DNA from: Maylandia zebra
Taxonomy: Eukaryota > Chordata > Actinopteri > Cichliformes > Cichlidae
Length of the DNA: 64,000 nt
NCBI RefSeq assembly: GCF_041146795.1
Contig: NC_135174.1
Location: 22,840,878-22,904,877, forward strand
Direction of reading: 5' to 3'
The translations under genes and the position numbers were made by a program. Below the pieces are notes generated by a model. The model made no database searches and was not told where the DNA came from. It worked only from the letters and a program-made list of their open reading frames with translations. Shown in pieces: positions 47,912 to 60,200 of this stretch; position 1 is the first letter of the stretch, and each line of letters opens with the position of its first letter.

Positions 47912-49475
47912 ACGCTCTAACCCACCAGCTGAAACTCCCTGCGCCTATCGTAGGCGTTCTGTATGCCCGAGTCTGCCCACAGGGCCTTAATGGCGGGCAG
48001 GTACTCCAGGAAAACCGATGTCTCAAGCTGCCCACTGGTCATCTTGGCTGAGCGGGTGTCGAACGCCATCAGGTTGTCGCCGTGCGGCTGGTTGTCTTCA
48101 TCACCCCACGGAATGTGCAGCTTCTCACGGGCGTCCACCAGCACACGTATACCTGGAAAAGGAAGTCAGATGGCAACTTAATAGTGGAAAGGGGTAGTGA
48201 GAAGGGCAGGTGAAACAAAAGTAACCCAACACCTGTGTCCTTTGGAGGCCTGCTGTGTCTAAAAAATAAATAAATAAAATACAAAAAAAATGATGATAGG
48301 GCAAGAAAAAGTGGAGTTGATTTTAAGGTAGCACATGATTAACATAACCCTGTTACTAGACAGATTTCAGGGTTTTTCCTGCTTACACAAAATTTCCACC
48401 AAAGAGGTCTTAGCCTCCCCTCAAAGGAAAAAGAAAATCACCACCTTGTACTAACCATCACTCTACCCAATTTTTCTTTAACTGAACTTTCATTCAGTCA
48501 AGAATAAAGCACATTTTGCTGATATAATGACCAGAAATAACAAGAAAATGTGCTTCGAAAACCACATTATAATCCGGGGAAATCCCTGTATTCACAGCTA
48601 TTATTTACATTTATTTCAAACTGTTTATTCATTAAAAAAAATGTACAGGATGTGCTGGTCACACCAACACCTTACTTTGAAAATGGCCGAAATAACTGTC
48701 GGGTTATATAGAATTTCGTGACTATTAAAAAGCGACGCTTGAGCCTTGTTGGTATTTACAGACGATTTTGTTTAACGTGGACAACACCAACGTAAAGATT
48801 TCTCTTTCATTCAGTCCGTGGACAAAGAGGAACACCTTACAGCACACTACACTGGCGGGTTGCCCTCCATTAGCTTCATCCCGAGCTTAGTTATTGAGCA
48901 ACAAAACTTGCCTGTAGCTGATTTAAAACCGCGGGTAGTGTTGGTTAAAGATATCACAAAAAACTTGATTCGCTGTATTTGGTATAGCTATGCTAAACCC
49001 CTAGAAAAGTTAAGCTTTTAGGACAAACGAGGCTCCTATGGGTGTGCCGAGAGCAGATGTAGACTGTTTATGTGTCCTCTCACCCAGCCCAGCGCTGCTA
49101 AACAGATGTGGAAACTTTCCAGTGCCTTTTAACCGAGTAAAAAGGGCGATTTTCACGCCCTTTAAGTTTCCAGCCCTCGGTAGCGAGGTTACCTTTGATA
49201 ACATTGCTGTAAATCGTTGCTCTGAAATCCTCTCGGGCGTGCTGGTCGAAGTCCTGGCCGTGGATGATCCGCATTTGTTTGAGGAAAGTCGACTTGCCGC
49301 TCTCGCCAGCGCCGAGGAGAAGGATCTTCACCAGCCGTTTTACATACGTTTTCTCCTTGGAGAGACATCTGTCGATCTCTTTGGACTTTCTCAGCTGTTC
49401 CACCTCGCCGCTGTTAAGCAGGCAGACGGGTAGACAAACTTTTAACACGGACCTGGTCGGCAGGAAATCCGCCAT
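40027..49475 (-). CDS. gna13: Guanine nucleotide-binding protein alpha-13 subunit
   Basis: G-alpha-13 couples receptors (thrombin, LPA, S1P) to RhoGEFs and so to RhoA at the plasma membrane. Exons: 49193-49475, 47926-48152, 44124-44174, 41855-42055, 40027-40398, joining to exactly 377 residues, the human length. Features at human positions: palmitoylated Cys14 and Cys18, P-loop GAGESGKST from 56, switch I Arg200, switch II DVGGQ with Gln226, NKTD at 291-294, and the C-terminal DNLKQLMLQ. The MADFLP start, with Cys14/Cys18 and [11 protein letters not shown], identifies Gα13 rather than Gα12. The ATG context is AACATGG. The frame stays open upstream of this ATG but that extension is not part of the family. 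It is head-to-head with rgs9, with about 1 kb between start codons. Teleosts keep two gna13 copies; which one this is cannot be told here. Confidence 0.98.
46001..46058. repeat. (TG)29 microsatellite
   Basis: An uninterrupted TG repeat in gna13 intron 2. Confidence 0.95.
47841..47908. repeat. (TG)34 microsatellite, (CA)n in the gna13 transcript next to a splice donor
   Basis: An uninterrupted TG repeat. In the minus-strand gna13 pre-mRNA it is a (CA)34 run beginning about 18 bases into intron 2, just after the exon 2 donor (first intron base 47925). Confidence 0.95.
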
Positions 49476-50440
49476 GTTCGCACAAACTTCATCGATGCTA
49501 ATTTGATGCGCGTTCTCGGGCGCAGGCACGGGACCAAGCCCCTTCCCTAAACTCAGGAAGTACCGCTGCTGACTGTTTACCATCAATCTTAAGGCACAGC
49601 CTACTGTGCTATTTACGCGGATATGCCTCACATAAACACGTAATATTGTCCGTAGCTACGTTTGAATGGAAACACACAAAAATAACTTTATAAGCAGCAT
49701 ACTGAAATTTACACGCGAATACATTTTCAAGTTTTAGAGGTCTAATTGCACGATACACTATAAAAAGAATTAATAGGCGTTAACGGCTATAATTAAAGTA
49801 AAAAATAAATACATAAAGTTTTCATAATTAACATTAAAATAAATATGAAGGAAAAAAGGAGAGTTGACCGGTGGTGGCATGTCGCCCTCTACTGGTGCAG
49901 TATAGAAACACGTTGGAAAAAAAAAGACGCGCTCCGATTGGTTGATTCGTTTCACACTTTTAGACATGCTGCTTTCAGAGACTGCAGGAAATATTGCTAT
50001 CTGCAGTTGAACGCTCTGCTGAAGAACAATACAATTTGAAATCTTGACGGAAAATAACTTGGTTTTGTGAAAGTGGTTGTATTTGACCTTCTGTCTTTGC
50101 GTTTATAGCATTGATGAGATAAAGAACACTAAATTATTGCCTATACTTAACTAAAACGGCTTCACATTGCAATTACTTAAACCTATTTTAGACAATTCTT
50201 TGTTACTCTTATTGGAACTGTCAACTTTTTATTACATGCCTGAAGTGCCACACGGGTAATTTAATCCTAATTCAATTTAAAAATGATAAAATATTGGCAC
50301 ATTAACAGTTTCCGTTTTTCCAAGTGAGAGGTTTAGAGGGGGGACATTTGAAGGCAACATCACCATCGATCAGTGTTGCACTTCCCCTCAAGCATCCCCA
50401 CACGACACACAGGGCTCTCACAGGCGGCAGCAGTGTTGTA

Positions 50441-50488
<48 letters not shown>

Positions 50489-50509
50489 CGGTGCAAAGCA
50501 TCACACAAC
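49476..50509. promoter_or_regulatory. Shared upstream region of gna13 and rgs9
   Basis: Start codons of the two divergent genes are 1034 bases apart. The 49476-49640 part is GC-richer and probably holds the gna13 5' UTR and promoter. The middle is AT-rich. At 50439-50488 a compound (GT)n(GA)n repeat lies about 20 bases before the rgs9 ATG, so it probably falls in the rgs9 5' UTR. Whether the promoters interact is unknown. Confidence 0.45.
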
Positions 50510-51160
50510 ATGACCATCCGAAACGTTCTCCGGGATCATGGACAGAGGTACCGACCACGGATGGCTTGTCTCAAAAAGGTGGGCTGCACAGCTTACATTA
50601 GATGATGTAAACCAGAGCACAGGCTTATAGATTATACCTGCTGCAGACGCATCATTAGTGACTTGTATAAATTCTCTAACGCAATGCTTGGACTGTATTG
50701 GCTTACAGGAACCTCACAAACCCAGGCTGTTGTTGGCATTTGCACTATAATAATCTATAATATTCTCTGGAAATCCCAATGCTTTCATTGAATAGATTTA
50801 TTAAGGATGGTCATTCCGTTAAGGATTAAAACCCACAGGTACCATTTGGACTACAACAAGCTTTAGGGAAACCCAATAGCAAAATGCATTTCTTTAATAA
50901 TATGGACTTTAGTTATTAAGGGTTATTAGAGATGTTATTCATATACTCGTGTTTCAGAATGATGCCAACATACTGTAAATCAGATGTCATGTCAGCTTCC
51001 CCCTTACATTCTATATAGCTGTCAGACTGTGTTCTGTTTCAACCTTTTCACTGTGATAAGGTCGTTCTGTTTAATAAGCATTAGGCCTGGATCAGTATCA
51101 ATACCTCCATCTACACCAACCAGCTGCTGGAAAGAAGTTAATCCAGGCGCTGTGTGAATT

Positions 51161-51242
<82 letters not shown>

Positions 51243-54200
51243 CCAGCCAGAGCAGTCCTTCATTCATCATCTCATATTTAAAATTCAGTTGGATGGTCAC
51301 CAAAGAGAATGTTTTAACATTAGAAAAAATAAATAAATAAATGGAAGGAAATAATCAAGACATGAGCTTCCAGATGTAGCACTCACACAGTGTCCCCCTC
51401 TCTCCAGGGGAATGCACACAGAATCCATTTCCTGGAGAACTTTGTGTTTTGGTCAATGAAAGCCCACTTTGGTCCAGCTCAGTCTGGGGCTTATAGCCTC
51501 TCCAGGTTGACTTCAAAGCACAAAGCCACTTCAAAAAGACCCAGGAGTCAGCTACAAACACACTCTCTTTCTCTTTCTCTCTCACACATGCATACACACA
51601 CACACATAAAGTGAATTAATGTACTACAGGATTTCTTCCTCTGCCGTACACACCCAAGTTGTGGGGGAGCTCTGGGATCAGATGGTATGATGGCTGAAAA
51701 ACTGTTTAGAGGGCAGTGAGTCATCACAAACCTCCCACACAAGCCAAACAAAAGCCATGAGATCAGGGCTTGAAACAATCCCGTCATCTCGCTTCTCACC
51801 ACTTTCTAATGCAGCATTAAAACTGTAATCCAGTCATTGGACTAAAAAGCTGAACAGTTGTTTGGAGAGAAACAGAAACCGAATCATTCGGCATTTGTCT
51901 GATAGGAAGTATTAATTACAAGCTTACACATCAAGCCTTAACATCCCAGGGGGGAAATTTGCCCTTTTTTAATCAGTGAGACACAGTTTAATGCAGCTTT
52001 CTCTGCCTTTCATTAAGTAGAAAAGAGGTTAATGGTAATGCTGTGCATGCTCGAGGTTACACTAATGATCATCATCACCGTCATGTGAATTTCACTGATC
52101 AAAATTTAGGATTTACAATCAAATCTGCTGCCCCAAAAACCTACACTGTGAGCTCTGATGTGACACCTCCTCACAACCTTTTTTTGAGCAGGCGGAGAAG
52201 GTGGTCCTCGAGATGCAGGACCCCACAACGGGAGTGAAGCTACAGCCTCAGAGACTGGTTATCACCACAATACCACATGCTATTACTGGTAAAGTGGACA
52301 CAAACACTCTCACATACACTACAGTGGCTTGATTTTTATCCCGTTGAGTGACTGTACCTGCACAACCTCGCCAGAGGATACCACGGTGTTGGAGCTACAG
52401 ATTTCATCTCCATGACAACCCCATGGTCTCAGAGACAGAGAGAGGGAAGAAGTAGGAGGTGAAGGAGGAGGATGATGATTGAGCAGGCGAGAGGAAACAA
52501 ACATGTAGCGCCCGAAGCAAGAGGAATGCAGGCAGTAGGTGGTGGAGGAGGAGAAGAGAGGGAACCCAGACTTCTACGTCACCTGCAAGCTTTGAATGCC
52601 CACAGCTGAATGAATGAAAACATACCAAAGGCTTCTTCTCTGCTGCTCTCTCCACTTCCCTCTCTCACTTTCTTTGCTGTTTTGTTTTCTCTCCATCTCT
52701 GATTCCTTTGCTTTTCCTGTTTCCTTTTCCTCCCCCTTCCCCCCTTTCTTTCATCTCACAAGCTTTCCTTTCCTTTCCTTTCTTAGTTTCTTTCTTCCTC
52801 TTGTTTCTTTCCTTTGCCTTTCTGTCATTTTCTCTCTTCTTCACTTGTCATCCTTCTCCTCCTCCCTTTTCTCCTTCCATGTCTCTCTTTGACATTAGCT
52901 TTCTGGCATTTACAGGCATGCACTGATGGACATAAACAACATACAGTATATTTAAAGTTGTTTGCTGTTCAAGCTGCCCTTTTGACTAGTGTTGTTTATT
53001 TCCATAGATTCTTTGTTACTTCTGACCTAGAGTCCTTTTTCCTCAGGTGAAGACATAGTTGTGTGGTTAGCAGACAGATTCCAAATCGATGCACAAGGTG
53101 AGAGATCAGGCAGCTGATGCCATCCCAGTTCAAAGTGTGTGTTTTGATAAAAAGAAGACAGTTTTAGGATGTTATCATGTTAGCTGACAGTGAAAATTGG
53201 TGATAGAACCTCATTTATAGCAAATCTGTCTTTTTTATTCAGAGGCGAGGAGTTTTGGCTCCATGCTGGTGGCGTTAGGATACATCTACCCTATACAAGA
53301 CCACAAGCGTTTAGTGGTCAAACCAGATGCATCCCTGTATCGCTTCCAGGTAAACACACCACATTTTAAAGCTTAGCCAAAATCTCAGCTGCAGCAAAGC
53401 CAAACGATCTTCCAAAACAGTATTTCTGGTTATGGGAAGATTTAGTTTTCATTGCTGCACACTGAACAGTGTTTTTGCATGTTGTTAAAATGTAAAAAAA
53501 GGGATGCACATAGTCATGCAGAAACACACATAGTGTGCACTCCTGTTCCTGCTATCTAGTGACTCCACAACTCATGCAAAAAATGCAGTGTAAACTGAAA
53601 TGCTTGCAAAGGTCATTTAAGTGTGACTGTTGTTTACCTACAAGAAAACAGAAAACAGAGCAGTTGCTAATTTATTAGGTGCAGAGCCTAAAAGATTGTG
53701 ATAAAAACACATCAGTACATCAAATTCATTTGATGTAAAGGCTAGAAAGTTGCTGTGTCTCTTAGCCTGAGCACATAGCAACTTCTAAGAATAATTATGT
53801 CGGTATATCATGTAAGTTCAAAATAAAAATGCAGAGCCATGGAAGGTTAAAAAAAAAGGTTGATCGAGCCTTGTGAAGTAAAATCATGCACTTCCTGGAA
53901 GTTTTTCCATCCAAAAATGTAAAAATGTGAGAAACCTTTATTTTCAAAAATGTGTAAAAATTAAATGTAAAATTCCTTCAGTTTAAAACAGTGCTGCATT
54001 TTTTTCAGTGCAGAATAATGTTTTTTTTTAAATACTTTTTTTCTTCTTCAAAAAAAAGACAGAAAGGCCCTACACTGAAATAAAACAAACATCTTTGTAA
54101 AAACATTCACCATTTTTAAAATAAAGGAATTTTCCATATTACTTTTTATGGATGTTTTTCACTATGCATTGCATTTTTACAATACATAGAAATGCCCGTA

Positions 54201-57200
54201 CATTTTGGGAAAAATTAGAATTTACTGTCAGAAAATTTTGGGGATATTTTTAGTTTTTTGAGAGATTTTTTTCAGTGTGATATACATATTTAATTCTGCA
54301 GTCAGTCATTATTTTTAATATATTAACAGATTCATTTTATCAACATTATTGACCATGGTAATTTCCCATTGGTAAATTGGTTCCAGAAAGCGGCATGTGC
54401 CAGATTTTCTGTAATGGGTTTAGCATCTCTGCTGTAACATGCAATGATTAGATAATAAAAGAGTTTACCATTACAAGACACAAAAACCACTAAAGCGAAG
54501 TAAAACCAATTTCCGTCGTATTGATTTTATGATGTGAAACCCCAAATTAGTCTGGCTTTAGTTTCCTGAATGACTGCAAATTGAAAACAACCAACAAAAA
54601 ACACCCTTAAATCTGCAAGAAATGAATCCCACTCACAAAAACGCTTACTGCTAATCATCACCTCTGCCCTTCATTGTTTCCAGACACCATATTTCTGGCC
54701 CACACAGCAGTGGCCTGTTGAGGATACAGATTATGGTGAGTGTATCTGAATGCATCCTGTTACTAAGAATCACTTACCGTTAACATCCATCTATGTTTTT
54801 GTTACCGAAGCAATCTACCTGGCAAAGAGAAACATACGTAAGAAAGGAATCTTGGAGCTGCACGAACAGGTGAGAATTGGACACGAATCCCACGGCGATT
54901 AATTTTCTCTATTGGCATTTACTGAGGTGTTGTTTTATGTCCTCAGGAGCAGTACAACCATCTTCACAAGTGGATGAATCATAAATGGGATTTTATAGTG
55001 ATGCAAGCTAAAGAGCAGTATAGGTGGGTGTGCAGGAAGCTCAGTGATGTCGGGAAGCGTTAAGGGTAACAATGTGTTATGACTCTCTGTGTTTGGGTTG
55101 GGTTTTAGAGCTGCGAAGGAGAGAAAGAAACCGGACCGTGTGGTGTTTGACTGTCAGGAAAGAGCCTACTGGGTGGTTCATAGACCTCCGGTGAGAACAC
55201 ACACATGCATGTTTCTATCACTACAGAAGACGTTTGTGAATTTATATTTGAAGACTTAGACTAGCCGTCACTCAACCAAGTCCTTTATGATTTGCGTGAA
55301 TGAGAATGGCTTTTTGCCACCAAAAGGAGCTGGGCCTCACTATGTGATTATATAAACACATTTATGTCCCCACAACATGAGATAATATAAGCATACATGC
55401 ACAGATATAGTTATCAAGCCTGAACAGTAAACAGCAGATATTGGTACATTGCAGGTAAACAGAGAAGTAAGAAAGTAAATTGCACCACACTGCAATACTT
55501 CCCAAGGTATCTCATTATCTCTACCCATGATGTCTCATTACCACTGCATGTCCAGTCAGAGGAAAAGGGCACAACTGATTAATATTTCACACTGCATGGG
55601 AGAAAGTGGTACAGTGGTTTGCACCTTGTGCACATCGAGCTTCTTGTGCTGTGATGCTGGATTACAGCTAGAACAGTTACCAAAGACAGTGACAGCTCCC
55701 AACCAAAGACCCATGTGTTTCCCATGAGTTAATTGGTTTGCAGTCATTTGATTAGGTGCAAAGATGTTTGAGGATATTCTCACTTCAGAAACTGCTGATC
55801 TACTGGGATTTTCCTGCACAAACATCTCTCATATTGCAGAAATATGTCTTTCTAAAGTTTTGGTTGCATAATATATGTCACCATAAACTATATGGTCACA
55901 TCATATAAAGTAGGGCCATAATAAAAACACAGTTAAGTGCATAATGTTAAACAGTTGTGCTTTTCATTGTTTATGACTTCAGCCTTTAGGAAGAATATTG
56001 TGTTGACTACTGGTGACCTTTTCAGTAATGTAGCACGTTGTAGCCTGTGCTCTGTGACTTGTGTTGTGTCCTTTCAGAAGTGAGGTACACTATATTGCCA
56101 AAAGTATTTGCTTGTCTTCATTCACATGCGTATGAACTTGAGTGACATCCCAATCTTAAGCCACAGGGTTTATTATGATGTCGGCTCATCCTCTGAAGCT
56201 ATAACTATTTCAACTCTTCTTGGAAGGTTTTCTATAAAGTTTATGAGTGTGTCTATGGGAACCTTTGGCCATTCTTCCAGAATCCCATTTGTGAGGTCAG
56301 ACACTGATGTTGGATCAGAAGGCCTAGCTCCTGGTCTCTGCTCCAAAGGTGTTCTTTTGGATTAGGACTCTGCAGGCCAGTCAAGTTCTTCCACACCAGA
56401 ATTGCTCTTTAATGTCTTTATGGATCTTGCTTTGTGCCCTGGTGCACAGTCATGTTGGAACAGGAAGGGACTATTGCCATGCTTGAGAGCATGAAATTGT
56501 CCAGAATTGTCTTGGTATGCTGAAGCATTAACAGTTCCTTTCACTGGAACTACTTATCCATTGTATTGCCAGACAGAGAAGCATGATTCATCATTCCAGA
56601 GAGCACGTCTAGGTTGGGCATGCTTCACACCACTGCATATGACGCTTTTCTATTGTACTTGGTAACGTAAGGCTTGAATGCAGCTTCTCAGCATTGGAAA
56701 TCCATTCCATGAATCTCTCTACATGCTGTTCTTGAGCATATCTGAAGGCACACGTGAAGTTTGGAGGTCTGTAGTGCTCAACTCTGCAGAAAGTTCATGA
56801 CCTCTGTACACTATGCACCTCAGTATCTGCTGACCCCACTCTGCCTACTCATGCCTTGACTTGTTGTACAGGTGGCATCCTACCACAGTACCACGCTGGA
56901 ATTCACTGAGTTCCTAAGATCTGTGAGTGTTTGCAGAAGCAGTCTACACGCCAGGTGCTTGATTTTATGTCTGTGGCCACAGAAGTGATTGGAACACCTG
57001 AAATTAAATAATTTGGATGGGTGAGTGAATCCTTTGGCAATATAGTGTATGCACAGAAGACTTTGACCTAACGAGGGTCACTGGCACTGGCACTAATTTG
57101 TGTCTCATGGCACATGAGTTATCGCTGCAAGGGTGCTCTGTTGTCAATCCCTCAGTTGAGATTTCCATATGCATGCTGTAAAATAAAGCAATAAAGCATA

Positions 57201-60200
57201 TTAATCAGCTACCAACGTTAAAAGCTGATAGGTCAAGTTCTGCCGGGAATTTTGAGGTACAACTACAACTAACCCATCCGAAGTTCTTAAATCCCAGTTC
57301 GATCAAACGTCCTGCTGTCAGACACAAAAGGGGCTCCTGTGTCTGCTGACACAGTATTAGACAGGAAGTTTAAATGCTGTGGCCGATTGATACTTACAAA
57401 ATCAGAGTATTAACTGCTTTGCATTTGTTGGTTTGTGTATTTTAAAGCTTTTCAGACAAAAAGGATAGATATTTCTTCCGTCTTCCAGCCTTCAAGCATT
57501 TCATTCCTTCTAAATACTAAATCAGATATGCACACTCTTAATTTAAGATGCACAATTTAAAAAGGAAGAAACTTTTGACCTTTTCTAAAAAAAATCAGTA
57601 TTCAATAAAAGCAGAAACAGATGTTTCATGTTGAAAAATAAATATAATGACACCTTGATGTAAATAACATATGCTGTCCTTAAAACTTCATCTTACAGGT
57701 TCAGATTGATCGTAATGACTGCTAAATGTGATTTAAAGTTAATGCATTTTAAAGCCCCCCGTGGGAAACAAATAAAGTACTTGAAGATGTATTCATAATG
57801 ACCAAGAGTGAATTTGGTGATTGGCCTCTTCTTGTTTGAGATGGCCATGAGAAGTACGACACATTATCCGCTGATGATTAGCATTATAAAACAGCCATCT
57901 GTTTAATTAATTAGTCCTTTGGTAAACACTGTGTAATTCTCTTTTGTTGATGTGTATGTAGCCAGGGACTGTGAGTGCCATGGACTATGGACTGGAAAGA
58001 CTAATAGATCCAAATGCACACGAGGTAACAGGTGAGTCTCTGCCTGACCCGCATGAACATAATTCCTTTCAATCAGCTTATATCCCATAAGAAGCTTTAA
58101 TGCATTAATGCAAGTACAGTAAATGATATGTATGCTGTTTTCTTTTATTAAAATTAAGGCCTTCTCTTTTCCTTTCTTCTTCTCTGCAGGCATTTCCTAC
58201 GGCTATGTTTTCAAATCCCAGACTTTTAGGCTGGTTGTGAACACATCTGCACACACTCACATCACCTCATGAATGCACTTGCTATAATACTTGCTAACAA
58301 AAAAAAAGTACCTGAATCTCAGCTCAGGTTGTGAAATGATGTTGAAGGTTAGTGTTCACAAGTGTTCATCATGAGTCCAACAATGATAAAGAAGTGATGT
58401 ATAAAACAGTGCTTTTTTCTGTGCAGAAATACATACAGTGTCCTAACTGTGAAGTCATAAAGTATATGGCTTATTATCTGTACTCATACTTTTAATACAT
58501 TTTTCCTCAGGCAAAAACACCCGATGACTACGAGAGGATCGTAAGTTTTTTTCTACTCACTTGTTGGATGTTTTATTGATCACGTATAGTGGCAGCTCTG
58601 TGTTATTCTGGCTGTCATTTCTCTCCCTGTAGATGATTTTCATCCAGCAGTCCATCATGCGTCCCAGAGTGAAATCATCAGTGTCCATTGGCGCGTAAGA
58701 CAGTCCCTCATATAAGAAGCTCGCTACTATCTGTAGCAAACCAGTACCCCTCCTATACCCTGGCTGCTCCATTAGCTGTATGCCTTAAAGTAACACACGC
58801 ACATTAGTTTCAGCATAACCCCACTGAGTGATCTGTAAAGGTCAGACAGGTTAAAGCTGATGAGAAAGTGGGACCGTTGTGGAGGGCTGCTTAAGCTTAT
58901 TGGTGGAGCCCTCCACAACAGTCTCAGTTTCTCAGTAAAAAAAAGAAAAATACTGGCCCTGATTATATGATAAGTAGCTAGCTCAGTGGCTAGCTAGTAG
59001 AAAGTTCACTTGAATCTTTGACATATTTCCCACGTGTCTTTCCAGCAAATAAAAAGAAAATGAGAATCTTCACAGTAGACAAACATGTATTGTCAAGTGT
59101 ATTTGCTGTTCTCTGACTGATGAGGGATTAGATAATGTGAGTTATGCCTCCTGTAGGCTTGGCTGCACTTGCTTTACTGTTTCTGTGTGGCTGCATCATT
59201 AATGGTTAAAGACGTTATTTTCCTTCAGTGTGGTCGATGGTGACGTGTTTTTCCCTCCACTGCAGGTTGGTGAAATACTGCGCCACTTATAAAGGCCACG
59301 ACCCTTTTCTGTCCAAGTGTCTTCCCAGCAACCCCTGGCTCACTGATGACGTCACATACTGGGCTTTGAATATGCCCAAGTGCGTAAGATGATTATACTT
59401 ATAGAAATCACTGATTTTGGACAATAATTAAGAATATTTTGTTTTTGTTATCTGTGCGGCACAGTGTGGAAATACCCACTAAAATGCGTGTGGAGAGGTG
59501 GACGTTCAGCTTTGGAGAGCTCCTTTCAGACCCTCGAGGACGAGATGACTTCAGACTGTTCCTAAAGAAAGAGTTCAGCGGTATGATAGTCTGATGCAAT
59601 TTAAAGTCACTGTTGGTCCTGATGTTAAGCTTTCCTTCAGTAGAAGGGGTTAGGAATAATCTGAGTTTATATCTGGTTATTTTCTCTAAACCTACTCAGG
59701 TGAGAACTTGGCATTCTGGGAAGGTTGTGAGGATCTGAAGTGGGGCACTGCTGCGACAATGAAAGAGAAAGCAGAGCAGATCTACAAGTAAGAACTTCTT
59801 GAAGAATATATTAGTCTTCTGGTAAATATTGAAGACAGTGGAGAAGAAAGTATTATTTGATTTAAAAATCGCCAACTATGTTTACTGACAGTGATTTATG
59901 ACTCTTTAATAGTTATATTTATTAGTTTAATAGTGACACAAATACATGTTGGACATTCAGTGTTTTTAATTTTTATTTTTAACATTAAATTCACTCAATT
60001 ATTTTTAATTAATAAAGATTAAAGATTAAAACTTAAAATAAAACTGAGAATTAATACAAATTTTGGTTGCCATCATCCAGAAATAATACGCCTTAGATTA
60101 ATTACAGTTTAAATCTAAACTTTGCATGTAGTGAACTTTACCTGCAAGTATAGTGTTACTTTAACTGATGATTAAATGATGAAAACAATGCAGTGGATAT

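Larger units (their letters stand above)
40399..49192 (-). other. gna13 introns 1-4 (intronic content)
   Basis: Introns are 48153-49192, 44175-47925, 42056-44123 and 40399-41854. All have GT donors (GTAACC, GTGGGT, GTAAGT, GTAAAA) and AG acceptors. They hold (TG)n microsatellites at 46001-46058 and 47841-47908 and homopolymer A or T patches. I found no second gene, no RNA gene and no complete transposon. The word CTTAATATTAAGG appears in two of them (about 43857 and 45649), probably by chance. Confidence 0.6.

Noticed and set aside
47714-48051. Plus-strand frames of VCVCVC type
   Set aside because: They are translations of the TG microsatellite and the reverse of gna13 exon 2.
49038-49433. 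A 131-codon plus-strand open frame
   Set aside because: It lies antisense to gna13 exon 1, whose codon bias keeps the opposite strand open. It has no family resemblance.
49476-49631. In-frame upstream extension of gna13
   Set aside because: The frame stays open for 52 codons, but the family starts at MADFLP, the ATG at 49475 has a near-ideal context, and the extension resembles nothing.
52614-52926. Phe/Ser/Leu-rich plus-strand frames resembling membrane segments
   Set aside because: They are translations of the pyrimidine tract in an rgs9 intron.
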